Positions 11,655 through 23,162 of a stretch of DNA of 64,000 nt are shown piece after piece (the first letter of the stretch is position 1; every line of letters begins with the position of its first letter). The position numbers and the translations under genes were made by a program. The notes beneath the pieces are model-generated. The model was not told the origin of the DNA, did not search any database, and was given only the letters and a program-made list of their open reading frames with translations. The stretch comes from Sycon ciliatum (lineage: Eukaryota; Porifera; Calcarea; Leucosolenida; Sycettidae). The stretch is from NCBI RefSeq assembly GCF_964019385.1, contig NC_088655.1, positions 21,748,126 to 21,812,125 on the forward strand, given 5' to 3'.

Positions 11655-13122
11655 TTAACCGGCGTGCGCCTCGACCACCGCACCTAAGCCGGAAACACTG
11701 GCATCAGTGTCAACATTAAAAGGTAGAGAAAAATCCGGAATTGCCAAAATAGGTGCCTCACAAAACGCTACACACAACTTCCGAAACACAGCCTGATGTT
11801 CAGCTGACCACGCAAACGAAACGTCCCTACGGAGCAGATCATGCAGCGGATGTGCGATCGCGGAAAAGCGGGTAATAACTTTAGATTGGTTGGCGCCTTC
11901 CACTCACGTGCTGCCTGGACCTTTTCCGGATCAGTTGTGATCCCCTCTGCCAAAACCACATGGCCAAGGAAATTAACCTCTCCTAATAAGAGATGGCATT
12001 TCCTTGGTTTAATCTTCAACCTGGCGTGTCGCAACGCGGTCAACACCGCCTCCAACCTGGGCAAGTGGTCTCGAAACGTGTGCGAGAAAACAATGACGCC
12101 GTCCAAATAAACTAAACAATACAGGGGAGAAAGACCCCGCAGGACAGCATGCATCATGCGTTGAAATGTGGCCGGAGCATTACATAGACCAAAAGGCATA
12201 CGTTTGAACTCATAGAAACCCTGTGACGTGATGAAAGCTGTTTTCTCCTGGTCTTTTCCCGCCACCGGAACTTGCAAATAGCCGGACTGTAAGTCCAGTA
12301 TCGAGAAAAACTGAGCCCCACCCAGCCTATCGAGTGTATCATAAATCCGAGGTAATGGGTGGGAGTCTTTGTGGGTGACGTCATTCAGTTTACGGTAGTC
12401 TACACAAAACTGGACCGAACCGTCGGGCTTTTTTACCAATACAATGGGGCTAGCCCAAGGGGACACACTAGGGGAGATGATACCCTTTCCTAACATCTTC
12501 TCCACCTCCTCGGCAACAATCCTAACCCTGGGCGGGAAAGGCGTCGGGGGCCTTGGCGGATAGGGTGTGTGGTCCCTGTATCAATAACATGTTCGAGAAT
12601 AGGGGTTTCCTCAACATCACAGTCGCCTTCTGCAATCACATCCCCAAATTTGTTCAAGAGACTGACCAGAGATTGACGTTCCTGCGCCGTGCCCGCAAAG
12701 CGAGAGAGATCAAACCGGTCCGCCGGAGAAGATGTGGATGACACCGACTGCACACCCACTGCCGCGCCCACCATTGTCGGAACATCCGATCGAGAGCCCT
12801 CCACCGGCAGGAACTGCCCTAAACACACACCACGCTGAAGACACACCGGCACATCCGACACATTGGCACAACACATGGGAATATAACCAGACGCAGAGAC
12901 AGAACATACAGCACGGGGCAGGGCATAGCCCAAATCGGAATCGACTACAGTCTCCACCAGATCAACCATGTCCGGAGGAGTTGTAGCCTCTCCCTGCAAC
13001 ATCAACTGAGACCATGGGGAATTTCCATGGCCGCCCCCTAGGAGACAGAATAGTGTTCTGGCAGAGCAGCAGGCCGGGTGGCCCTGGGGACGGCAACCAG
13101 GGGACAGGAACACACGGGCCAC
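11655..13122 (-). pseudogene. Gypsy reverse transcriptase / RNase H region, frameshifted, YLDG for YLDD
   Basis: 13122-12490 is the stretch between protease and RT, ending with IRQGPRRLSRPG. 12505-11768 is the RT: KPDGSVQFCVDYRKLNDV, DLQSGYLQVPV, MPFGLCNAPATFQRMM, LVYLDGVIVFS and KCHLLLGEVNFLGHVV. The catalytic YLDD motif reads YLDG here, so one metal-binding aspartate is lost. After a frameshift, 11903-11655 gives FSAIAHPLHDLLRRDVSF and the start of RNase H (FNVDTDASVSGLGAVV), which is cut short: most of RNase H and the linker to integrase are missing. Confidence 0.85.
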
Positions 13123-13363
13123 ATGACCCCACCCCGGACTATAAACGCAACAGCAAAAGTGAAAGCCAAGGCTAACTTAAACACCAACACAACCTGAACC
13201 GAACCGCAAACACTGGCTAATAGGAGCAACAGGGTTGAAAACCCTAACCACATCGTGCCTCGCACGTCACCGCCGAACCTGGCGGAACTACTCCGCGCTA
13301 CATACCCCTGTTCCCTGGACAATAGGATCATATGTCCCTCTAAGGTCAAACGGGGTGAACCAT

Positions 13364-14113
13364 TTAATGTAGCGTAAAACAATGGGCTGCCAAAATGTCG
13401 GCACCCAACAAACACTCCTCGGTTAGACGAGCAACAGCCAATACCCGGGCGGAAAGCGTAATGTTGCCAAAGGTAAATGTCAGGGGTAAATAGCCCTTGA
13501 CGTCTAGGGTACCCTCACCCGCAGTGTAGAGTGCCGATACGCCCAACTCAGAGGCAGGACGTAATAACCGTCCTGCATTCAACTTCTCCACAACAGCAAA
13601 ATTCACCAATGTGATTGCTGCACCTGTGTCCACCAGACACGACACAGCTGAACTAGCCCTATCGGTGGCCAACGTACCTTGTGCAAAGAGACTGGTGCCG
13701 GCGCGGTGGATGTAGAACGGAACCGCATCGGTGTAAGCCATGACAGCCTCCACCGGGAGGGAATCCGATAACTCGACCGGAATAGACGGTGGGGTGGACA
13801 GCGGAGCGGAAGCCAGAGTACATAGGTGAGATTCCGCCGGAGTATGCTCGAAAGCACACACATCACACACAACGCACACAGACAGAGAGGCAGCATTAGA
13901 AAACAACACAGGCTCAATATCTGGTGTTATCACAATCTCCGGAATCGTACCTGGCGGAACCACCACCGACTCAGCGAGGTCGGCGTCACTGATGCACACA
14001 TGCATACATGTATCAGGGTCACACTCATTCTCCTCCTCTACAAAAATAGGTAGGGCTACAGCTATTTCCTCAGTAGAACCAACACGCCTAGGTAAGGCGG
14101 TGGGACGACCCAC
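13364..14113 (-). pseudogene. Gypsy aspartic protease region
   Basis: Contains SCLVDTGAAITLVNFAVVEK, the retropepsin DTGA active-site motif, followed by LDVKGYLPLTFTFGN and LLGADILAAHC, the usual flap-region and ILG(A/M)D features. It is an internal part of the pol polyprotein and has no true start. It sits between gag (right) and RT (left). Neighbouring frames are offset, so the polyprotein is broken. Confidence 0.8.
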
Positions 14114-14127
14114 ACCAGCCGCCTCAT

Positions 14128-14864
14128 CTAGTTTAAAGATCTGGTGTTAACCTGGTGTTCACGAGGATTACGCCCACGGTCACGTGGATTTGAGTGACAA
14201 TCTCGGCGGAGGTGACCAAGTTGGCCACAACCAAAACAGCGTGGACCTCGTGACCAGTGGTCGGGAGCCGGACTCTCGCGCTGCGCACAGAGGCTTTCGA
14301 GCAGACTGGTTTGCGTTGCACATAATTTCTCCAAACTATCCAGGCGCGCCGTGATTTCAGGCGTGGCCGACGCGACGAACACAGGTTCAGCGGCCGGGCG
14401 CAACTGGTCCGGCGTCTCCAGGACGACTGCCTTTTGAACGGCGTGCACTAGCGTCTGCGGCTTGTGGTCCTCCACACGACGTGGGGAGACAAAGCGTCCA
14501 CAAAAGTACGGATAGACACGGTGTTAAGAATGGTACCAGGCGCCCCCGGATATGCCTTAGCCACCAATACCTGGATAGCGTTGCCCAATTCAGTTAGGGT
14601 CTCACCCGCCTGGCGTTTCCGAGCCTGAAGCTCAGTTTGGCGGAGCAACTCCTTGCCCGTGTCACCAAAGCGAGCATGCAGAGCGGTCTCGATCTCCGCG
14701 CGATCCTCCTGCTGCATGTCCGACAAGGATTCCAACATGAGAGCCGCACTGCCAGTGAGGCTCGTACACAACACAACACGGGCCATTAATTCTAACCTCC
14801 CCTGCGAGGCCGCATCAATCGTGTCATGGGGTTGGGTAACTGGGATATACTTATTAGCCTGCAA
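14128..14864 (-). pseudogene. Gypsy gag with CCHC zinc knuckle, frameshifted
   Basis: 14864-14448 begins with a capsid-like helical region (LELMARVVLCTSLTGSAAL, then FGDTGKELLRQTELQARKRQ, AYPGA). After a frameshift near 14460, 14475-14128 continues with EDHKPQTLVHAVQKAV and the nucleocapsid knuckle CFGCGQLGHLRRDCH (C-x2-C-x4-H-x4-C needs the final H read as C; here the spacing is C-x2-C-x4-H-x4-C-H). It would package the element RNA. The N-terminal end beyond 14864 is unclear. Confidence 0.75.
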
Positions 14865-15325
14865 ACATAACCTTAAATCGTTCAGGAAGGCCTGGAGATC
14901 CTCTCCCGAACGGTTTCGGTATCAGCCATCTTCCAGGCGCTTCTACTGTAACCTTAGACATGAGGCCACAACTACTCCAGGTAACGAAACACAGAGGAAC
15001 AAAAATACACCCGGAGGGTACAGTGACCCATAGCAGGACTACGTCGACACAAGCAGGCCAACACTAAACAAATGTCACAATACAGGCTTTACAGGCTAAT
15101 GCCCCAACAATGTCTAGCAGTGAACTAAAAGCAGCTGCTCTGGCTTACCTGAATTGCCTCGCTGGCGGCCAGCTTGGACGCGCGAAGGAGACTTGCCGAG
15201 ACATAAAGCACAGAGGGATCGCCAAAGAACGCAGGAGGCAGGTGAAGAAAAAAGAAACCGGAAAGACCGCGGACGACAGGTTTATCGCAGGGTCGTGGGG
15301 ACGATGCCACTAGCCGGGTGCCAAT

Positions 15326-15580
15326 TGTCGTCGGTTTTTTTTTTGACCTGACGATAGCCCTTCCGATTACTCTCTCACATGTACCACAAACAGAAGACTG
15401 ATATTTGTCTTTACTCCAAAGAAAATCTCAACAAGAAGGCAAAACCAGAACAACAAGAATGCGCCCAAATGCAGACATGCGCAACCTGCGCGGTCCGCTC
15501 GCGGTCCGCACACCGACCACGCGGACCCAGCACACACGTGCCAAAAGGGGCACATACCCTCGAAAAGGGCTGGGACAACA
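15326..15580 (-). repeat. 5' LTR of the Gypsy element (right copy)
   Basis: TGTCGTCG...GGGACAACA on the plus strand, matching 8354-8618 apart from scattered substitutions and a short deletion in the GC-rich middle. CATA follows at 15581-15584. Confidence 0.85.
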
Positions 15581-15584
15581 CATA

Positions 15585-16383
15585 CGCATTAACACAAGAT
15601 TGTGTCCTGGATGCATTGCAATGAAGATTTGTGGCACACAGGCACATACATACAAACAGATCTCCGGCGGGATTATAATAAGGTTGAGATATGCTGTAGG
15701 GTTGGCTAAGAGGTCTTGAAAGTACTATCACCCAGTGTCATGACAACACTGAATTTTGGATTCACCTGGATTCAGATTTTGTCCAGATGCCTACACATAT
15801 GGGTGGTCTTCTACACACAAGGCTGAAGCATTTGCTGTCAGTAACAGACCTGTGCTCTCCTGGTCGGAGACCCCCTCCTGTTACACATGCAACACAAGGG
15901 CCTTTCCAACTGCATACTGTACTTTGCTATGGTAAGTGTAAGTCCAATTCCACACAGACGTTGTTCCCTGTTGACTTCCGACGTCATCATGTTCAAGCTC
16001 TGGGCCTGGACATAGGCTTACTGACATGCAGGAATATGACTCAGAAGTAGCGAGAAAATCAGCAGGAATATAAACCAGCTAATACTGCTAAAACCAGAGT
16101 CCATGACGGAGAGTGTTGAACTATGATCTTGGTTCAATGCAACTTTAATTCAACTTTCTCGCGTCCCGCCTAGCACTCGTGCACTGGAATTGACTGTCCC
16201 CGGTGGCAGCACAACTTGTTTTCGCTTGAGCCATTCCAGTACCAACACAATCAACACGATTTTCAGGGGCAAATGCATCGATTTGTCAAGTAGGGTTCAG
16301 CGTGAAAGACAATTTGACGTCGGTTCGAATGGCATATCTATCGCTTGCATACAATGAACCAAACTTGCCAAATCGCCAAAAGC
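15585..16383. other. Noncoding stretch, nothing recognised
   Basis: No coding region, repeat family or RNA gene could be supported here. Confidence 0.4.
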
Positions 16384-16557
16384 ATGATCCACGCTGCCAT
16401 AGCGACCAGCGCAGTGATGACGCACATTCCGCTTAGCTCCGCGAGAGAGACGGTCGGACACTTCAGGATATTGTCATTTTCAATTGTCTGATTGTATTCC
16501 TGATGGAAGCAAAATGTGCACCATCACTGCTCTGGTCGCTATGGCAATGTGCATCAT
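16384..16557. repeat. Inverted repeat, ~51-bp arms
   Basis: 16384-16434 and 16507-16557 are near-perfect reverse complements around the core GCCATAGCGACCAG(C/A)GCAG. The spacer is about 72 bp. Probably a small foldback element. Confidence 0.75.
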
Positions 16558-16717
16558 ACAAGAACTCTCCAACGAGATAGTGAGCCTATCTGTGGGATCC
16601 TACGGTAGACTACAGCAGCTCTTACGCTAAAGTGCCCAATACAAGCGTGTACAGTCCTGCTCCCTGAAATCCAGTCGTGAAATCTCAAGTTTGCGCCTTG
16701 CACCATTTCACAGCCTA

Positions 16718-17089
16718 AAGTCCATTCAGAAAAAGATGATATCCTAGCTCTTGGCCATAAATGGGTCAAATTTTGAGTTTTGTCACAATTTTTTGGCAAT
16801 CGCCCATGGAATGCTCTTCCAATTATGTTTTGGAAGTTTTTTTCTCCAAAGAGCAAGCCATAACAAGAATATGATTCCGGCCATGTTCTGCCCCCAAAGC
16901 ACTGAATTGGGGAAAAGCCATGGAAATCCAACCCCCGCACTCCACTTGCAGAACAGTACATTTGCGGTTCAAACCCCAGGTGAGGTATCTTTTTTGGACC
17001 CTTTTCGAGTTTCGAATCTCGCGGCACTGGCAAATCACCAAACACGGGAGCTCTCCAGAGCCAGCGCTCGTCTTTTTCTGAATGGACTG
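16718..17089. mobile_element. MITE with TA target duplication, TIR (C)AGTCCATTCAGAAAAAGA
   Basis: The inverted ends are AAGTCCATTCAGAAAAAGAT and, read inward from the right, CAGTCCATTCAGAAAAAGAC. TA lies on both sides (16716-16717, 17090-17091). The terminal 11 bases match the MITE at 11095-11417, so both belong to one superfamily. A B-box-like GGTTCAAACCCC occurs inside at about 16966. No coding capacity. Confidence 0.75.
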
Positions 17090-17465
17090 TAGTGTTCCCT
17101 TGTCTAGGTCCATGGAACGCCCGGTGTGTACTTGAGTGACGCGACTGGATTTCATTGAGCAACACTGTACATGCATTGTAGAGTCTGAGAGTTCAGGAGA
17201 TCAGTGCATACTGTAAGTCTTGTACCACGTTTACATACGCCTTTTGGGCTAGTGTCACCCAGACAACTTAGCGTGTCCAGATCTAACATACCTCTTAGGG
17301 ACCAATGGAAACATTTACTGGACTTTGTACTGAGATATTCGGTAGAAACAGTAAAATTTAATTTAAACTTGTGTCGCCACAACGCGACTGAATCAATACG
17401 TATTACGTCCACAGCGATCATCCCGTTGGGGGATAACAGTACATGATGCCATGAACGAAACTCAC

Positions 17466-18146
17466 CTAGTCCTTCGAGATCCGATGGGACGGCTACTCAG
17501 GTACAAGTATTCGGACAAATTTCCTGTTGCAGGATGCGACTGCCAGCACCCGCGGTTCCCTGCGCCCAAACGCCCTAGCACAAGTCGTCCGCACGCGTAG
17601 ATTCTCTTCACCGAGCTGTTTCCAGTGCACGACATCAAATACAATCACAACGAAGAGGAGAAAACATCGACCTACACTCCAACGCAAGCGGCAACTAGCT
17701 TCGGAAATGCACCATTCACACCATTCATTACCTTGGGTTCACCAACACATTCTCAAACACAGGTGAACCCATGGCAGGGTGTAACAATGATGGTCAAAAT
17801 GAAAATTCATTCAATCACTATCCCCATGTGGCGAAGCCAACCGTAACGTAGATTTGAACGGCAATCGTTGTGTCACCAAATAAACTTTCAATGCAGGCAT
17901 TAGGAGTGTGCTATCGCTTCACATCGACCCACAGCCGAAGGTAGAGAAACGGGGAAGGAAGAACGCATCGTGCTTACCGCTGTTCCAAACCAAGCTGGGC
18001 TAGACGGCGAGACTCCAACGGCGTGCTAGAGCTACCGAACGAGGTTACCGTCACCCGGACAGACTGCCGAACTGCCGTCGCTACCACAGCTTTGCATGCC
18101 TTGCTAACTTTGCCTGCTTTCCAGCAACCCTACAAAGTGGCGTCGG
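17466..18146 (-). CDS. Two possible unlinked exons of an unknown gene (tentative)
   Basis: On the minus strand an open stretch from about 18146 to 17978 reads WKAGKVSKACKAVV...SSTPLESRRLAQLGLEQ and stops at a consensus donor, CAGCG|GTAAGC. A second, 17635-17466, starts at an ATG (MSCTGNSSVKRIYACGRL), continues with WQSHPATGNLSEYLYLSSRP, and ends at a strong donor, CTAG|GTGAGT. No acceptor joining the two is evident and no family is recognised. They may be first exons of alternative transcripts, or chance. Confidence 0.22.
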
Positions 18147-18342
18147 TATCAAAGCGACATGACAACAATGAAGACAAAAGAGAGAAAAAACCTCTGGTGA
18201 ATGACTGTGCACCAGGAGAAATTTTCGGAAGGCGGTCAACTCTTCTCTCTACCTTTTCTCTGACCGAGTATGACCTGCCTCTCAACCGCTGCACTTGTCT
18301 GAGTAGCATGGGGACCTACACTTCAATAGCCTGTAGACTAGG

Positions 18343-18437
18343 ATGTAGTGTAGCATGTATGATGTAGTGTAGCATGTATGATGTAGTGTAGCATGTATGA
18401 TGTAGTGTAGCATGTATGATGTAGTGTAGCATGTATG
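18343..18437. repeat. 19-bp tandem repeat, 5 copies
   Basis: Unit ATGTAGTGTAGCATGTATG, repeated five times with almost no divergence. Confidence 0.95.
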
Positions 18438-18998
18438 TAGGTGATCAAACTGCTTGGTTGCGCTTTGTGTGTCAAAGTCATTATGCACATAGTTAGCTGG
18501 TGTGGAGGGGGGGGGGGGGGGGGTTGGGTGGAGCTTTGCGAACAGAGAGAAGACCTGCGCTAGTCGCTTCATGTAGGTCTACATGACTGTAGTACCTGTC
18601 CCGGAGCATACCGCTGTGTGAATGTACCGGTGACTTGCCATGATCATGGAGATAATTGTAAAGTTGTAGTAAGGCAAGGACATGTCGACAGGGACCTACC
18701 GTATTATCTCTAATATAAGCACAGTCTCCAATAATAGCACGTCTCCAATAATAGAACACCTTGGGGCGGCATTCCAAAAATAAAGTGCTCAGTCTCCATT
18801 ATAAGCACACTGTGTAAATTCATTATCTGTACCGGCGAAAAAACCCTGAAATGTGTGTGTCTGACATGAATTTGGCATGGCAACATGCCTCTGAAATGAG
18901 GTTGAAATAATAATGGAACAGTCTCCAATAAAGGAACGTCTCCATTAATAGCACGGGGCGGAGGTAGATTGAACAAATAAAGGACCGTGCTTATATTA

Positions 18999-19343
18999 GG
19001 GCCGATTCCCACTACGGTACCGTGAGTGCCGTGCCGTGAGTACCCATGGTGATTTGCTCACGTGAGGGGCAGTTTTGGCGCGAGTTCATTCCGTGGGTCA
19101 TGCCGTACCGCGCCGTGGACATTCCGGTGCCGAGGGTCTCTGGGGGGTGGAAATGGCATGCCGTGGTATTCCGTGAGGTCGAATACAGTGTGTAGTAGGT
19201 ATTTTACTACTTCCTGATAGGAAGTTTTTTCTTTCTTTTGTATTTGTGGTACGAAGTGTTTTCTTGGCTTTTGACTTTTGGATTGGTTGATTTTTGAGCT
19301 TTCTCCAATCATTCGCTTTCATGTTATTGAGTTCTATGCCCGT

Positions 19344-19374
<31 letters not shown>

Positions 19375-20063
19375 TTTCTGCACCTCGTGGCATGTCAAGA
19401 CAGCCAATTGAGTTGAGGAGAGGGTGAGACCAACCACGGAAGAAGAGAAAAAAAGAAAATTAAGAGCACGTACACAAAGTGGGAAGGGATTAGCAACTTA
19501 CAAAGCAATGGGATGCTCAGCGAGCTATGCAGCGGAAGTGGTGACTGTGACTTTGTTTACTGGGAGATACTGAAGTGCTGTCTGACGAGGGTACGGAATT
19601 TGGGCATATCTGGAGCTTGTCTAACACTGGGAGGCAGTTGGAGCCACGTGGAATAGGAGGAAAAGAAAGGGGAATTTACGAATAGGGTAGACCTAGCTAG
19701 GGGGAGACGAACGCAGCTTCGGGTGGTGCCACCTGAATTGAACCAATTAAGGGACTGTAAATGAGCAGGGTGCTGGTCAAGGAAAATTGAATGCGCCAGG
19801 GTGCACTTGGAAGCATCAAGGTAATGTTTGAATTCGCGAATCAAAATAAATACAAACAAACAAACAAACATCTCCCCCGCTATTTTCCCTCCAGACCAAA
19901 GTCAGAAATTGGTAAAAATGGCGATCTGGCCTTCCGACGGAATGCACGGAACGACAGTGCGCAGGTGTAAATCACTCTCAGCTTCAAGCTCGTACCGTGG
20001 GGTACACGTGACCTTACCAAATCGTCGGCACGGCACTCACGGTACCGTAGTGGGAATTGGCCC
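18999..20063. mobile_element. Nested TIR element, 38-bp TIRs (GGGCCGATTCCCACTACGG)
   Basis: The left TIR GGGCCGATTCCCACTACGG.. and the right TIR match over about 38 bp with one mismatch. TA is present on each side. It interrupts the right end of the 18697-20080 element. Its cargo includes a (TTTA)n tract at 19341-19377 and a minus-strand LINE tail. The short TSD and GGGCC-type TIR resemble PIF/Harbinger-like nonautonomous elements. Confidence 0.7.
19337..19870 (-). pseudogene. LINE 3' fragment (RT C-terminus) with (AAAT)n tail
   Basis: The minus-strand frame contains LNWFNSGGTTRSCVRLPLAR, FSSYSTWLQLPPSVRQAPDM and FRTLVRQHF. The W-LP-SVR-----F pattern is the usual end of LINE reverse transcriptases. 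The stop is followed by a 3' UTR and an (AAATAAAT)n tail (seen as TTTATTTA on the plus strand at 19341-19377). It is severely 5'-truncated and carried inside the nested TIR element. Confidence 0.6.
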
Positions 20064-20080
20064 TAAGAGATAATACGGTA

Positions 20081-20620
20081 TCATGTACTAGTCCACCACT
20101 GGCACCAGTCCACGGATCGATTTAGCGCGCTGGTGTCTCAAACCAACTGACACTGTGACAGTCTGGTCTGCAGAGCTAGACAACCAGATCACGCGTCCCA
20201 AGCAACCAACTAACTTCCAAGTGACAGTCCCGAAAACGTTCCCTACCTCCTCCCCGCACCTGTTTGCACTCGAGTAGACCCTCCAATGGCTCCATTCACA
20301 ACCCGCATCACTGATCTGAGCGAGTGTATGTGATAAACGACAGCGTCCACATACACTGTACATGTAGCCATTCAAACTGCGACTAGCCAAACAGTGTTGA
20401 TTCTCACAATATGACGTGTGAGATTCACCACTATGCCTGTGTTCTTGGTCTAGTAAGTTTTGGAAGCTTCTAATGAGACAGTCACAGAGAGACCTTGTAA
20501 TGTAGACAGTCTACCAAGGCAAAGTTGAGTATGACTGTGTCATCCCTTGCCTGACAGCGAACAAATCCTACTACAACTAATTACTTACAAGTACACGGCA
20601 GTACTACTTGTCTCACCTCT
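20081..20620. other. Noncoding stretch, no gene recognised
   Basis: No coding or repeat signature could be supported in this interval. Confidence 0.4.
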
Positions 20621-20742
20621 CATGCTCTCAGTGTCTCACCCCTCATGCTCTCCGGCCGTGTCTCACCCATCATGCTCTCCGGCCGTGTCTCACCCATCAT
20701 GCTCTCAGTGTCTCACCCGGTCACCCCTCATGCTCTCAGTGA
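20615..20742. repeat. Minisatellite, ~27-bp unit
   Basis: Variants of TCTCACCCATCATGCTCTC followed by CGGCCGTG or AGTG, about five imperfect copies. Confidence 0.85.
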
Positions 20743-20933
20743 GTGCGTTCGATTATGCACGCGAATCGATTCACGAATCGATTCATGAATCGATTCACGT
20801 TATTCACATCACCCCATGTGAATAGGGAGAATGGATTCCGAATCGATTCCAGGGCTCAAGACATGAAATCGAACGACTTGAATGCATGCGAATGGATTCA
20901 TGAATCGATTCAAGTGCATAATCGAACGCAGCC
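20743..20933. mobile_element. Small MITE, TIR TGCGTTCGATTATGCAC
   Basis: GTGCGTTCGATTATGCAC on the left and GTGCATAATCGAACGC on the right are inverted copies. The interior is full of GAATCGATTC palindromes. About 190 bp and noncoding; the TSD is unclear. Confidence 0.65.
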
Positions 20934-21025
20934 ACTATCTCACCGGCGCATCATCTTTCTCGACCAAAATTTTGAAAAGTGGAAACACGTGACCTGGCGC
21001 AGGGAAACATAAATGCACCAAATGA

Positions 21026-21165
21026 GATGTTTCGGTCTTTGACCCCTTGAGTGGTGGGTTTGATCTACTTACCTCCCACCGCTTTAGGAGCTGAATCTGC
21101 ACCTCGATCCTTGACGTTGGTGGCGTTCATCCAGATGCAGAAAACTCGGTTCAACCGAATCTCTA
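21026..21165 (+). repeat. SINE 3' body fragment (same family as 33812-34120)
   Basis: Shares a run with 33945-34080: TTTCGGTCTTTGAC, GGTGGGT(T/C)TGATCTACT, ACCTCCCACCG, TTTAGG and GGTGGCGTTC, with scattered substitutions. The tRNA-like head is absent here. Confidence 0.6.
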
Positions 21166-21401
21166 CGGTAGGCATATGCGGATAATGCCGGCATAAAAAT
21201 TGGCAGAATTCGGTACTTTTCTGGTAAGGTTCATGCATGTTTGGTATTTTTTTTTTATTGAAAAACCACAAACCTTCAGACATGTGAATGTGCACATGAT
21301 ATAATTATAGTGTACATACGTATGTATCGAGAAGGCAGCACAGAAACGGCAGTGGTGGTGAGGCCTGGGCAGCTCGTCCGACTGTGGCCCGTGGGTCTTG
21401 G

Positions 21402-22725
21402 TTGGTTGGTTGGTTTTTATTTCACTTCGCACATTCAAACGGGATGACGACCCAATAAAATGACGGCGAAGGCTTAGCCTAGAAGTGGCTATTGAAGAAC
21501 ATAGTAAAAGCTATGGAAGCACATAGTAAGAGAATAGGATACTAATAACTGCGGGTAAACGGGGGGAGAGAGAGAATACTATGTATCTGTGATACTACGT
21601 GCGGGTTACTGAACTGCACGGGGAGGGAGAGCAGAGCGATCAGCAGCAACTCGAACTACTCCCTACAGGCGTATGGTACACATGCATGCTTAAACTCAGG
21701 TAGCCGGGTAATTGTGCGGACCTCACCAGGGAGAGCGTTCCACAGCAGAGCACCAGCAACAGAAAATCTCCGCTGACCGCGGCGGCTACGGTTTGCCTGG
21801 CTTAGTAGGCCATTTGACTGCTGATGGCGGGTAGGGGTGCCTTGTGCCGGGGTCAGAAGCTGGGCGAGCACAGGGCTGGTGCGGGCGTGGATGCACCGCC
21901 AGATGGTGATCAATATGTTCTGCCTGTAGAGCTCGCTGACACGGTAAAGGGAGTGAGCAGTGAGCAGCGGCTGCATGGCTGTCCGGGGCGGGTTGCCATC
22001 GATACAGCGGATGGCTCTGTTTTGCGTGGTTTGCAGTTGTCTCAGTTGACCCTCTCGCATTGCGGCTGAAAAACAGCAGGAGCCATAAAGCAGGTCAGGC
22101 ATTATGACCGCCTTCACATACACCTGACCAGAGCGTCTTGATAGGCTTCGGCGTGCCCGCCACAAGGCGCCAATTTTCTTGGCAACCTTGGTGACTACAT
22201 AGTTTACATGGGTGTCCCAATCTAGGCGATTGTCAAGGTGAACGCCGAGGTAGCGCGCAGAAGACACTGAGGGGAGGAGACAGTCGCCGCTTTTGACTGT
22301 TACGTCCTGTACATGCTGCTGGGGAGAGATAGTCAGAACCTGGCTCTTGGTGGCGTTCAAGATGAGGCCTCGGGACTTCAGCCAACCGGCCAGAGCAGCT
22401 GCCGCTGTGGTGAGGGTTCTGGACGCTTCCGCCGCAGAGGCCTGGGAGTCGTACAGGGCTATGTCATCTGCAAATTGTACACTTGGCACAGGCGAGGAAA
22501 CCAAAGGGACATCGCGTGTGTATATACTGAAGAGGACACGGCCGAGAACAGAGCCTTGGGGCACTCCGCAGGTGCAAGCCAGAGCAGGGCTGGTTGAAAG
22601 CGAGATGAGGATCTGCTGCTTGCGGTCGGACAAGTAGTCGACGAACCAACTTAGGGCTTTTCCAGAAATTCCAACCGCAAGGAGGTCTTGAATTAACTTG
22701 TCGTCTCGGAGTCAACACTGGTCAG
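21402..22725 (-). pseudogene. LINE reverse-transcriptase 3' half, 5'-truncated, (CCAA)n tail
   Basis: The minus strand is open from about 22725 (LIQDLLAVGISGKALSWFVD) to a stop at 21656. It contains TCGVPQGSVLGRVLFSIYTRD, the catalytic QFADDIALYDS, LNATKSQVLTIS, ARYLGVHLDN and ALLWNALPGEVRT. The N-terminal part of RT and the endonuclease are missing. The 3' UTR runs to a (CCAA)n tail seen as GGTTGGTTGGTT at 21402-21414. The frame that remains has no stop, suggesting a fairly young truncated copy. The right break abuts a G run (22732-22748). Confidence 0.85.
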
Positions 22726-22749
22726 ACGCACCGGGGGGGGGGGGGGGGT

Positions 22750-23160
22750 GGTAGCTTAGGAGATAAGGGATGGAGCCAGCATGATCATAGTATGTAATGC
22801 ATATGCAGAAGTAATAATTATGTTAATCTTAAAAACAATAGTGCGGTCGCCCTGCGCAGAGGAAAGGCATCATGGACCACTTGGTCAAGGATGTTTGCGG
22901 CCAACGTTAACTCCAAAGCAGCAGCGAATCAGCTAACTTTCGTACCGCCCAACAGGCAACACTAACACCAAAATGCAAAGACATATTCCTGGAACTGCAA
23001 GGAAATCTGACACAAAACGTTCTATCATTCCACGGAGAAAGCTCCTTCCGATCTTGTTCGACCCTTCATTCATATGACAGCTGATTGGAAGTTGGAACCT
23101 TCCTCCTCCCTTGACCATGTTTACCTTATTTGTCTACAACTAGGCACGTGGCATATATGA
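22750..23160. other. Noncoding stretch, nothing recognised
   Basis: No gene or repeat family could be supported. Confidence 0.4.
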
Positions 23161-23162
23161 AC

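Larger units (their letters stand above)
9596..11683 (-). pseudogene. Gypsy integrase region, interrupted
   Basis: Pieces in order on the minus strand. 11683-11420 has the end of the zinc-binding region and the start of the core (ITMDIMGPLPLTARGNK). 11092-10940 holds VVVGDHFSQWVEILPLQ and FGVPSQLHSDRGPNFESRLM. 10477-9596 holds NHARPRTDGLVERANRTIQ, then WDKHLSLVQFAYNTGVHRSTGFTP, and a proline-rich C-terminal domain ending GSPRVALPESS. The D, D and E of the catalytic triad are all recognisable. The domain is broken by a TA-TSD MITE (11095-11417), a hAT-like MITE (10486-10930) and a run of about 20 C near 10440-10457, so it is not functional. Confidence 0.85.
8354..15580 (-). mobile_element. Ty3/Gypsy LTR retrotransposon, decayed, minus strand
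   Basis: Two LTRs in direct orientation (8354-8618 and 15326-15580) bound a 6.7 kb interior coding gag, protease, RT/RNase H and integrase in Ty3/Gypsy order on the minus strand. The host site CATA is duplicated at 8350-8353 and 15581-15584. Just inside the 5' LTR (15325 leftwards, minus) is TGGCACCCGGCTAGTGG, a good primer-binding site complementary to a tRNA 3' end. The LTRs differ by about twenty substitutions plus a short deletion by eye, so the insertion is old. The coding regions carry frameshifts, a changed RT catalytic residue and two later insertions. Confidence 0.9.
18697..20080. mobile_element. TIR element (TACCGTATTATCTC ends) split by a later insertion
   Basis: The left end TACCGTATTATCTCTAATA is mirrored by the right end reading ...AGAGATAATACGGTA at 20080. 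The left interior repeats GTCTCCAATAATAGCAC-like units at about 18724, 18741, 18791, 18912 and 18939. The second element (18999-20063) sits inside its right TIR. The ends begin CCGTATT after a TA, compatible with a TA target. Confidence 0.65.
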
